Shown piece after piece: positions 36,600 to 46,168 of a stretch of DNA of 64,000 nucleotides. Position 1 is the first letter of the stretch. Each line of letters starts with the position of its first letter. The position numbers and the translations under genes were made by a program. The DNA comes from Gorsachius magnificus (Eukaryota > Chordata > Aves > Pelecaniformes > Ardeidae), in assembly GCA_034008185.1 (NCBI GenBank), contig CM067106.1, positions 1 to 64,000 on the forward strand, in the 5' to 3' direction. Under the pieces are notes generated by a model that saw only the letters and a list, made by a program, of their open reading frames with translations, had not been told where the DNA came from and made no database searches.

Positions 36600-38987
36600 T
36601 ATCAGCTCTGCCTGGAATTCGCAGATGTCATCCTTGAATGCCCGTGCCATGAACAGCTCCAGTGCCTCCCGCTCACACTGGGCATGCAGCTCCAGCAGCT
36701 CCCCAACAGTCTCCACTGGCAGCTTCGCCCGCTGCTCCATCAGATCCCGGTACAACGTCATGGCGTCTTCCCTGCCGCTGTGTTCTCAATCTTTGCCAGG
36801 GCGAGCACCGCACTCTCCAGGCATGGCACTGCCCCGCTCCGGATGGCCTCCACGTAGGTCGCCGCCAGGTGCCCCAGCGCTGCCAAAGAGGACCAGGGAT
36901 GAGAGCTCTGCAGCCGGAACAGAACACAGGCTCCCCTTTGGCTCCGGGTCCTGCCATAGCCCTGCTGCCTCCCTGCCAGAGCCTGACCAAACTTCTTTTC
37001 CTAACTCTTTCCCAGCCTGCCCACAACATCAGAAGCTCCAACTCCAGAGGCAGGGACAGCAGCCAGCAGAAAAGCTCCGCCTTTCCCCACCGCCATCCTT
37101 TGACTCGGCAGCTCCTCCTTCCCCAGGCACAGGCCCAAGAGCTGGTGGCCAGCCAACCCTCTGGACAGCCGTACTCACCCTTCCCCGTGACGCTGTGCCC
37201 ACCAGGGACGGTCTTAGGTGCAGACTTTTCCCAGATGTAGCTGCACATTTTCCCCACCTGCTCCTGGAATTCGGGACTGATCTCATCATCCTGAAGATCC
37301 TCCACATGGGCCAGGTGCTTCCAGCTGGCTGGTGGCACTAAAGCAAAGCATTTGCGAGCTGGGAAGAACTGGCGGATGCATTCCCGGAGCTGGTTGTAGC
37401 GTGTGATCCCTGGGCTGCTCCCTGCAAGAGGACATGGAGCAAGTTCACGGGGCTTGGGCTCTTGTGGAACGGCAGGGAAATGCTGCTGGGGCTGGGGCTG
37501 GGCGTCTCCAGCACCACAGCACCATTCCCTCACCAGCCTTTAACTTCAGCGCGTTCTCCAGGTATTCATCCTCAGAGATTTCCTTCCCGTCCACCTCCAG
37601 CTCCAGTGTGAAATCCCGGACAGCCCAGACAAAAGTTGGGAAGAAGCTGACAAATATTTCTGAGTCTTTCAGTTCCCCCTCCTTGGGTCCTGCTTTCAGC
37701 TGGATGTGCTCCGACAGCTTCAGCACGTAGCTAGGGAGCTGGCTAAGGAAACAGGGACCTGAGCTCTGAATGCAGGGGCGTCCCCACCCTGCAACCTCAC
37801 AGCACTTCACGGGGATGCAAGGAGACCCTGCAGGGACAGAGAGCAGCCTGGAACTCCCAGAAGGAGGAGGGAGAAAGACCCTCAGCCCTGAGCTCCACTG
37901 TGTGGGACACCCAAGGACTCAAAGCTTGTCACTGGGCACCCCCAGAAGGTTCTGCAGCTGCTGGAGGAACCGGGATGGCTCGACCCCTCGCCCACCACGC
38001 AGGGAGAGGAGGGCACCCCCGGTGCTGCTCTCCCACCAAGGATACTGCAGCTGCTCCATGGCTTGCTGGTCAATGGTGCCTTTGCTGTTGTAGATCAGGG
38101 TGCTGGAGAGCAGCACGGCCAGCGTAAAGATCCAGGTGTCGTTCCCGGTGTCACCCTGGAACAACAACCCCTGGCTCTTATCCACAAGACCCCCGAAGGA
38201 GGAGCAACGCCCCAAAGCCCCAGACCCTGAATGCCCCGAATCAACAGCCCATGGCAAGGCCAGGTTTTGGAAAGGCCCATCCCCATGCCATCACCGTCTC
38301 TTTCTGGAGCTGGGCTTAGCCTCAACGCTGACCTCCCGGGATCGAGCAAAGCGCTCCCTCAGCTCCTCTTTCCCCTTCTGCTGCTCTTGCCCAGGAAAGC
38401 GGAGGAATTGGGCAACTTGCCTACCCCAACCTCCTGCCCCATGGCCTCTGGCTCTTCCCAGCACATGGCTGGAAGGCCACCGTGGGTGCTGGGAACACCG
38501 GGACTCTGGTCCCTGGTGCTTGAGGACCCCTCAAGAGCTTCCACAAAGGGCTGGGAATGCACAAAGGGAGCTCCCGCTCCTTCCCCACCTTCTCCACATC
38601 GCCCAGCCCTTCAGTGTCCAGCAGCAGCAGAGCGTGTCCAGGCCGGCGGGGGTGAGGTACACACCACATCCAGATCCCTTTGGTGTGGGACTGCACACTG
38701 GAGCCCAAGGAGAAACCTGTTGGGAGGACGCAAGGGTCTCACCGCTGTTAAAGGCAAGAGAGGCAAGCCCAGGTGCCTTGGCCCCCGCGGGCTGGGACCT
38801 CCCTCACCTTTCCTCTGACGAGCCAGCCTGTTCATGAGGTAGGACTTGCCAGTGCGGTACGGCCCCGCGATGGCCACCACCACCACAGGCTGGGTGACCT
38901 TGGACAGCACCCGCAGGGCCCCAGCCCCTTCTCCGGGGTGTTCTCAATGAGGCAGACAGGCACCGGCATGTGGATTTCAGATGCCAT
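36600..38987 (-). pseudogene. GBP copy A: guanylate-binding protein, 5' exons only, two frame lesions
   Basis: Interferon-inducible large GTPase of the GBP family (cell-autonomous immunity at pathogen vacuoles). Coding exons: 38808-38987, 38589-38716, 38046-38155, 37534-37730, 37179-37421 and 36600-36879; exons 8-11 fall in the gap. The P-loop GPYRTGKSY, switch region [18 protein letters not shown] and WAVRDF are intact. Compared with copies B and C, the first coding exon lacks 13 nt in GGCC(..)CCAGCCCC near 38920, shifting frame before the P-loop. The 281-nt exon lacks one A near 36772. Either lesion would abolish the protein, but both may be consensus errors. Orthology to a specific mammalian GBP number cannot be assigned. 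Confidence 0.75.
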
Positions 38988-39075
38988 GCTCAGGATATGA
39001 CAGCTGGGGGAAGAAGAAGGAGGGGTGGGCCTTGGATGGCGTGATGGCGTTTGTCATCCCAACTCACCCTGAAGC
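38985..39075 (-). repeat. LTR-derived splice acceptor and leader of GBP copy A
   Basis: Minus strand 39075 to 38985 is colinear with plus strand 45615-45702, an ERV LTR fragment. Shared words include GACAAACGCCATC (39055-39043 versus 45635-45647), CTTCCCCCAGCT and TGAGCA, with nearly the same spacing (63 versus 61 nt). The GBP acceptor CCCAG|CT falls inside the match, 16 nt before ATG. Confidence 0.7.
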
Positions 39076-39099
39076 ACGATGGGTGACTGAATGACAGGT

Positions 39100-39891
39100 T
39101 GAGTTGGCATCTACCAGATCACATTTATAGCTGTTATTGCTGTTGAGCTCGTCATCGGCAGGCTCCGGTGCTTGCCCCGGGGCTTGCTTGCCTCTCTCTA
39201 GAGGAGAGTCCAGTGCTCGCTAGCGGCTGCTGCTTGCTCAAAGCATCTGTGGCTGTGGAGAAGTCCATGCTGCAGCAGGGCCACCTCGAAGCGCCGGTGG
39301 CTGTGCATGAGCTCATGCTGGAGCACCTCAAAGCGTGCGGCCGTGGATAAGCCCACACCGGCAGGGCCCCGGGGGGCCAGCGCGGTGTGGGCAAGTCCAA
39401 GGCAGAGCAGGGCCGAGGGGAGGAGTTGGTTGCGATGTTAATCCCATGGTCTGGTCCAAAGGGACCAGGGATGGAGCCTGTAATGGAACTCCCTTCACAT
39501 TGTTGTAGCCCGGGATTTGAGTTGCATGTTCTGGGAGTTACTACAGCAGGAACCACCCGAACCAGCGGAGGAGAAGCCTTACAAGAAGCAGCACAAGCGC
39601 AGCAGTGACCCGACCAGAGCTGGCGTTGGTGCCACCTCCACGCAACACAGCCCCTCTCCTGTCCTGAGGGAACACCATAGGAGACAGAGCCCAATGTCAC
39701 AGAGTCAATGACCTCGGTGGACATTTTGTGGACATTTGCAGATGTTCTTACAAGGCTTGTCCATAGAACAGGGGAATGCTATCTGTATTGTCTCAAAGGA
39801 TGGGCAGTGGGGAGAGGGGGGTTTGTGGGGATGTGTTGGATCCCATGGGACCTGAGCATGATGTGAATTGTATGAAATAAGGGGGGGAGAA
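39100..39891 (+). mobile_element. ERV internal remnant ending in a polypurine tract (unit 1)
   Basis: This noncoding stretch in GBP intron 1 ends with the purine run AAGGGGGGGAGAA at 39879-39891, directly before an LTR starting TGTGCTGG. That is the expected layout of the 3' end of an endogenous retrovirus. No open gag, pol or env frame is present. Part of it (about 39333-39391) is a block whose length varies between units. Confidence 0.5.
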
Positions 39892-40645
39892 TGTGCTGGC
39901 TTGGGTGGGATGGAGTTAATTTCCTTGGCAGGAGCCGTCACGGGGCTCTGTTGTGGATTTGCGCTGGAATCAGCGTTGATAACCGGGGGGTGGTTTCCTT
40001 CCTGCTGAGCAGCGCTTACACGGAGCCAAGGCCTTTTCTGCTCCTCCCCCAGCCCAGCAGCGAGGACCCTGGGGCTTCTCGTGGTTTAAGCCCAGCCGAC
40101 AGCTCAGCCCCCCCAGCCGCTTGCTGGCTGCCCCCCCAGCAGGGTGGCAGAAAGGATCAGAAGGGCAAGAGTGAGAAAACTCACAGGCTGACATCAAAAA
40201 ACTTCAACAATTCAAAGGAAAGGAAAGAAAAGAAGAATAACAAATTGGAATGAACAGGGAAGGAACAGAGAGAGAGAGAAACGAACCCTGAGAAAGGCTC
40301 GTGAGGCAAAGGGAAACAACTGCTCGCCACCAAACGACGGATGCCCAGCCTGTCCCCGAGCAGCACCCACCCCGCCGCCTTCCCCCCTCCAGGTTTATTC
40401 CTGACCATGACGGGATAGGGGATGGAATGTCCCTCTGGTGGGCAGGGGGGGAGGGGACACAGCTGGGACAGCGGAGCCCAACTGACCCTTTTGCCCGCAC
40501 GGCTTTTGCTGTACTTCTCAAACTGTCTCCATCTCGACCCACGGATTTTATCGCCTTTGCTCTCCTGATTCCCCCCATCCCGCTGCGGGGGAGGGAGCGA
40601 GCGGCTGCGCGGCACACAGTGACTGGCTGGGGTTCAACCACGACA
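39892..40645 (+). mobile_element. ERV LTR, 754 bp, TG...CA (unit 1)
   Basis: Begins TGTGCTGGCTTGGGTGGGAT and ends AACCACGACA, so it has TG...CA termini. Sequence words (GGAGTTAATTTCC, GCTGAGCAGCGCTTACACGG, ATGCCCAGCCTGTCCCCGAG) match a widespread avian LTR family that I recognise but cannot name with certainty. An internal stretch from about 40080 resembles the inverted LTR end. It lies antisense to GBP in intron 1. Confidence 0.65.
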
Positions 40646-41209
40646 AGCCCCAGCCATGGCCCAGCCCCTGCCAGCTACCAGCAAACCCCACAGACGTGGA
40701 GGCAGCACAAGGGCTCCTCCATGCCCGGACCCAGCACCTGCCCCACCACAACCGCCCGCACACCCCGGGACTCGCTCCGGCAATGGCGAGCTCCGATTCC
40801 ACTGCCCACTGCTGGGCTGGGAATCCTCTCCAAGGACCTCACAAGGTCACAGGAACATCAAGGGCATTGCCAGTGGGGGACAAGAGGCTGTCCCTCATGA
40901 CACGGGCAGTCCCGGCCACACCGGGGAGGAGAGGAAAGCTTAGTGCATCGGGTCCAGCTTAGGCGAGTCCTAACTCTCAGGCAAAGCCCAGGGGGGTTGA
41001 ATGCAGGCTCCCAGCCACACCTTCCCCTTGCGCCATCCCACAGCCCCTGCAGACCTTTGGGCCTCCTCCTCCTCCTCCCAGCCACTGGGCTCCCTGGTGC
41101 TTGCTGGGCTCCCTCTGGCTTGCTGGGGTCAGCAGGAGTCCTTCTGCAGCCCCAGCACCCAGGGCTGCTTGCACGGGGTGGGGAGGGGGCGTTAGGGGAA
41201 GGGACTCAC

Positions 41210-41340
41210 CGTTGTCTTCATCAGCTGCCCAGGGCTGCAACAGCTTTGCTGCAGCCGGGTCCTGTGCTCGCTTTTATGCTGTGCCCTTGGCCAGCCTTGC
41301 CCTCCTATTCCCGGAAACCAGAGCGAAAGCGAAAGTCTTC
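41210..41340 (-). promoter_or_regulatory. GBP copy A interferon-type promoter and noncoding exon 1
   Basis: On the minus strand, in transcription order: ISRE (GAAAGCGAAAGT on plus, 41325-41336), palindromic GAS TTCCCGGAA (41308-41316), TATA-like CATAAAAG (41278-41271), predicted start about 41246, then a short exon ending GACAACG at 41210 followed by donor GTGAGT (41209-41204). The next acceptor is at 39005-39004, 16 nt before the ATG. STAT1 (GAS) and IRF/ISGF3 (ISRE) sites are the established control elements of vertebrate GBPs. Confidence 0.85.
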
Positions 41341-42605
41341 TTTCCCCGTCACTGCAGGGCCGAGAGGGAAGGAAGAGGCGTCCCTGGGCTTGTGCAAGCC
41401 CCCTTCAGAAGCAGCCAGACCCTGTCTGTGTTATCAACGCCCCCCCAACACCAGCATGGACTTGCAGTGGCGAAAGTTAACTCCGTCCCAGCCGTGCGGG
41501 CTGTGCTGCGCTTCCCCCTTCCCCCTTGGATCCACCAAGGGGGTCCCTCACCGCCCCGTCCCTGCCACCCCAACATGGCCCCTCGTTTGCCACCCCCTCC
41601 TCAGGCTACCGAGGGGGTGGATCAGCCAGGCCCCACCAGGCTCCAGAAATCCCCCTGGGAGAGTTGAAGGTGAAACAACACCCAAGGCTCCCTTACTGCC
41701 TCGGAAGCCTTTCCTGTGGGATTTTAGGGAATTGGGGAAAAGTTTGGGTTACTGCAATGCCCGTATTCTGTGGCCGGAATGGAGGCCAATTAAAATGTCC
41801 CGTCCTGACAGGCAGGGTGCAGGTTTGCCCGTCTGATGGGTGCGGATTAAGATGCTTCTGCTTTAAATCCCTTAACACAGTGGGGGCAGCAGCTGAGCCC
41901 TTGCTTGTCCCGTCCAGACACGGCTTTGCCATTGCTGGAACTGCTCCCGGCTGCTCCGCTGACAGCTCCATGCCCGACTCTCCCTGCCCGCACTCGGGTA
42001 GAGAGTTGGGATCCCTTCCCAGCTCTCCCGGGAGCGGGGAACCGGCATCCTCAAAAGCCTTTCAACCCTGAGGGGATTCTCCGATTCCCTGTGGCTGGAG
42101 AAGGGGGCACAAAGGGCCAGGTCCGTAGGGAGACGACGCCTTTTATTCCAGCACCAGGCTCTTCCACAGCAGAAACGCTTCTGGGTCGCCACGCACCCAG
42201 GGGGCTCTGCCTTGCGTTATTGCCTAAAGACACAAAAGTCAAAAGAGCGAGGGAGAGATCAGTGCCCGGGATCCAGCGTTGCTCCAGGCAATGCGGGGTG
42301 CAGCCGCCCTCAAGTTTTCCCCACAGCCTTGGTTTGTGGCTTTGGCCCTTGCGTACGGGCACCTTCCCCTCCTCCCGTGCTCAATCCCACCCCTGCTCTG
42401 CCCGGGCCTCTTTGGAGCCGGTGGGTGTACGGAGCCGGCGGTCTGGGGGTCGGTGGTCGCCATCTCCCCCCGCCCAAATTACTTTTGGGCACCCCCCACC
42501 CCTCGACTCCCCCACTCTCCCATCCAGATGCCCTCTCTCCACTTCCCCCCCCACAAGCGTGCCCTCCCATGCCTGGATCCCAGCCCCACGGACAACCCCA
42601 TTTAA
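41341..42605. other. GBP unit 1 spacer upstream of promoter A, with LTR scrap
   Basis: A 78-bp piece at 41427-41504 (TGTGTTATCAACGC ... GTTAACTCCGTCCCAGCC) resembles the LTR end in minus orientation, about 90 bp upstream of the ISRE. The rest (41505-42605) shows no gene; open frames are not conserved in frame between units. Confidence 0.45.
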
Positions 42606-43090
42606 TCCAGTAGCTGGTGGGACACCCATTCACACCATCAGCTGGCACTGGGATCCCCCAGTAGCTGGCACTGGGACCGCCATTCACTCCAGTAGCTGCC
42701 ACTGGGACCCCCAGTAGCTGGCACTGGGACCGCCATTCACTCCAGTAGCTTCCACTGGGATCCCCCAGTAGCTGGCACTGGGACCGCCATTCACTCCAGT
42801 AGCTGCCACTGGGATCCCCCAGTAGCTGGCACTGGGACCGCCATTCACTCCAGTAGCTGCCACTGGGATCCCCCAGTAGCTGGCACTGGGACCGCCATTC
42901 ACTCCAGTAGCTGCCACTGGGGTGCCCCAGTAGCTGTCACTGGGACCCCCACTCAACCCAGGAGCTGGCACTGGGATGCCCCAGTATCTGGCACTGGGAT
43001 CCCCACTGAACCCAGTAGCTGGCACTGGGATCCCCATTCACTCCAGTAGCTGGCACTGGGTCCCCCGTTCACTCCAGTACCTGGCGCTGG
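42606..43090. repeat. Minisatellite of unit 1 spacer
   Basis: Tandem 29-30 bp half-units (CCCAGTAGCTGGCACTGGGA, then CCGCCATTCACT or CCCC) form higher-order units of about 58 bp with alternate halves GTAGCTGCCACTGGGAT and GTAGCTGGCACTGGGAC. Confidence 0.9.
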
Positions 43091-43194
43091 GACCCCCCGT
43101 AGCCAGCAGCCTTTCCTGCCCAGTGTTCAGCATCTCCCCCGACTCACAACCCCATCAGTTGCAAAGTCAGCGAGGAGCAGCGCCTGTAATTGCC

Positions 43195-43420
43195 CTATGG
43201 CTCATCAGTTAATGAGACGAGGGAGGGTTGTTTCCTCTCACGGCCTTTGCTCGTCTTCCTCCCTTTCATCGTCATCCCCAGTTTCGCGAGGCCCTCAGCC
43301 AGCTCATGCAAAGAAGAAACATTCTCCATGTCCCCGTACAGCACCCAATGCCTTCTGTCCCTCAGCCGCCAGCAGCAAGGTCTCCCAGGCCTCGGTGACG
43401 TGTGATGGGGTTCAGCAGTT
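43195..43420 (-). other. Unassigned conserved open segment in GBP spacer (unit 1)
   Basis: The minus strand encodes a helix-like peptide (MENVSSLHELAEGLAKLGMT, then MKGRKTSKGRERKQP) ending at a stop at 43195. Unit 2 has the same peptide with a longer in-frame lead (54568-54750), because unit 1 has one extra C near 43341. I do not recognise a family; it may be an exon of an unrelated or decayed gene, or repeat-derived. Confidence 0.3.
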
Positions 43421-43764
43421 GAGGGGTTGGAGTCGGGGATGGCAGGCGAGAACCTGGCCGGTGGAAGTGCATGGGCGTGCAGGGCCGAAGGCTGTGCTGC
43501 TGAGAGAAGGGACTGACGGCCTCGCAAGGCTGCTCCCTATCAGCTTTGGCAGGTCCCGGAGACCGGGAGAGGCCCTAGGTGACCAGGGAAGGAGAGGTGT
43601 TGTACCCATCATCAGACATGGCCGGAAGGTCTGTCTGGAGCAAGTCAGCCCAGCCAGCCTCACTTCCTCCAGTCTCTGGTAGTACTCCTCACCTAAGGAG
43701 ACCTCCTGAAACCCATTTCTGGGCACCGCACCAATGAGAAGCTGGTTTGGGACGGTCTGCATGG

Positions 43765-43990
43765 ATTTACCAAGCGTGAGCCATGCCTCGCCAACCTGAT
43801 TGCCATAGGGAAGAGATGCTTAGCCTTCTGGACGAGGCAAGAGCACCAGGAGTCCTTGACATTGAGTTTGGCAAGGCTCTCAAGTCTCCCACAATGCCGT
43901 TGTCCCCAGGTAGGAACATTGCGGGCTGGAGGGGTGTGAAGCTTGATGGGTAGAAAGCTCCTTGGATGATGGGGCTCAGAGGGCACCTGC
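43765..43990 (+). mobile_element. Degenerate CR1-like LINE fragment (unit 1)
   Basis: Plus-strand conceptual translation shows FTKREPCLANLIA followed by DEARAP..LDIEFGKAL, resembling the reverse-transcriptase segment of avian CR1 LINEs. Frame breaks and missing catalytic residues mark it as a relic. Confidence 0.5.
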
Positions 43991-43999
43991 CAAAACTAC

Positions 44000-44520
44000 A
44001 GCTCTCCTCCCAGGGGCAGCTGGTGATAGGGTGAGCGTTCAGCCTTGGATGCTTAATGAACCACCAGGTTTGGGCCTCGTTCCCAAGCAACCTGGCTCCC
44101 AGAAGTCCCAGTGCCAAGGCACTTGGGGGGCTGCTACTGGCCTCACACCAGCCACAGCCTGGGCCTCGATCAGAAGGACTGGGACCCCCCAGGAGCCAGG
44201 CCAGGGGCAGCGGCTTCTGGACGTCCCATCTTCCCTCTTCCCTCAGGGACTCCTCCCGAGCTTCTTTTCCTCCCGTCACTCACATTCTTGAATCCCGTGG
44301 GTGGCCACCTCCATCTGAGGTAACCACGGGTCCGGTGGGGCAGGAAGGCGGCACGCACCCCCACCTGCCTTCACTGACTCTTCCAGGCCCGTTCCCTTGG
44401 CCGTGCTCGTGTTGGGTAGCATCCAGGCCCTGAGGGCACTGGTAGGGCTTGCGGTGGTGCACACCCCACCCCCCCCCCCCCCCGCCCCCCGCTTTTCCCC
44501 CCCCCCCATTTAGAAACCGG
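44000..44520. other. Spacer sequence without identified genes (unit 1)
   Basis: No gene supported. It ends in a C-run-rich tract (44460-44510) whose counterpart in unit 2 (55845-55925) is ordinary sequence, so this tract is probably poorly resolved. The unit 2 counterpart of the whole block is 55361-55925. Confidence 0.5.
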
Positions 44521-45140
44521 CCGGTTGGCCCGGGTAAAGAGGCGGACGATTGGGTGCCACTGTCCATAACAGAAACTCCTACGTGGCTGAGGCGGGGAGC
44601 GAGAACGGGGACAATCAGTTATCCCCTGAGGGCCTCAGAACATGCCTTCTCGGAGTCGTAGCCCGACTGGCACGGTACCATCGTTACTGGAATTCCAGTG
44701 ATTTCCGACCCGGATTGTGGTGCAGACTGGAAATTTACTGATGTCTAAAGGCAGTCATCGCACAATCCTATAAAAGAGGGGTCCTAAGGGAGGCCCTTTG
44801 AGCTCTCTGGGACGGCAGTGGGCTGTGACCAGCATCTCCTTCCGAGTGCGACGCCTCTCAGAGCCAGCAAACTCTTCAGTTTGCTGAAATCGGAGGTCCA
44901 TCGCCAAAGACTGACGGCGCAGCCTGGGCTGAAACCCCCCACTCCTTGAGGCTCAACCCTTGCCTGTTGAGAAACGCCAAGACCTTTGATGTGAGCATTG
45001 CACTGAGCTGTGGACCGAGCCTGGGAGTAAGATCGGACCTGGCCGCACTGAGACTCCTCACTGAAAAGGAGTTTGGAAAGCAAGGGGGTCTGCTTGGACC
45101 CTGGTGGGTCAGGGAGTGTCCTCCTCATCCCCTGCACCCT
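44521..45140 (+). promoter_or_regulatory. TATA-containing block, candidate second LTR-type element (unit 1)
   Basis: TATAAAAG at 44769-44776 sits in a sequence (AATCCTATAAAAGAGGGGTC) with LTR-like composition, followed by about 350 bp without open frames. It is repeated intact in unit 2. It could be an LTR promoter of another ERV family; this is unproven. Confidence 0.3.
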
Positions 45141-45429
45141 CAGTTCTCTCTGTGAATTTTTCCCACAAAAGTGTCCTAAATCCAAGTGTGAAAATCCAAC
45201 AAATTTGTGTAGTTGGCAGGATCCTAAATCAGCATTTGTGACATGAGGGCCTTTCGGCCAGCCCCTCCACCCAGAAAGAACTCCAAAGTCTCTACACCTT
45301 CATGTGGCCGGAAGGGTCAGCATCTCTGCTTCTCCTCATGGTGCAGCTGAAGATTGAACTCGCTGCAGGGAAGAGGGAAACCCCTTTGTGCTGTGGCCTG
45401 AGCCCGGTAGGCAGCGAAGCCCCACACAT

Positions 45430-45930
45430 CTTGGGGAATGGAGGATGGAAGGGTAAGGGTCAAAGGGAGACAACGCGTGGGTTGAGTTGAAGACAGTTTA
45501 TGAGGAAAAGAAAAGCCGCGCGCAAGCAAAGCAAAGCAAAGCAAGGAATTTGTTCCCTGCTTGCCATGGGCAGGCGGGTGTTCAGCCGTCTCCAGGAAAG
45601 CAGGGCTCCATCACATGTAGCAGTGGCTTGGGCAGACAAACGCCATCGCTCCAGACGTCCCCCCCTTCCTCCCTCTTCCCCCAGCTTTTATTGCTTGAGC
45701 ACGGTCTCACATGGTCTGGACTATCACCTGGGTCCATCGGGATCTGCTGGCCCAGCTCTGTGCCCCCCCAGCTCCTTGCCCACTCCCAGCCTGCTGGCTG
45801 CAGGGTGAGAAGCAGAAAACCTCTTGCCACTGTGCAGGTGCTCTTCAGCCCCAGCCAACGCAGGGCTGTGTCACCAAGCCTGCTTTGGGCACAGGTCCAG
45901 AACACAGGAGGACATTCACTCGATCCCAGC
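45430..45930 (+). mobile_element. ERV LTR fragment (unit 1)
   Basis: Contains GTGGGTTGAGTTGAAGACAG, GCAAGCAAAGCAAAGC, GGTGTTCAGCCGTCTCCAGG, AGCAGGGCTCCATCAC and CTTCCCCCAGCTTTTATTGC, matching the inverse orientation of the avian LTR type seen in intron 1. It lies just downstream of the GBP copy B 3' end. It supplies the within-window comparison for the LTR-derived GBP splice acceptor. Confidence 0.65.
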
Positions 45931-46168
45931 CCAAGCAGTACCACCGTGCTGGTGAGGAAGTCTCTGGAAGAGGTGGGTTAGATGCCCCAATGACGCGTTC
46001 GGAGCATGGCAAAATGCTCTCAGACCTGGCTGCTGGCATTACGGCATTTCTGTGCCGCAGACCCCCCCTGGCGAGAGCGGGTGCTCTGGGAGGGAAGAGG
46101 GGGACATCTTCTCCTGGAGGAGTCGTGCATGAAAGCACTACATACGTGGGTACAAGTGACCATGGAGG

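Noticed and set aside
42606..43090. Regular repeat-spacer look suggesting a CRISPR-type array
   Set aside because: The genome is vertebrate. The spacers are themselves repeated and the units drift gradually, as in a minisatellite.
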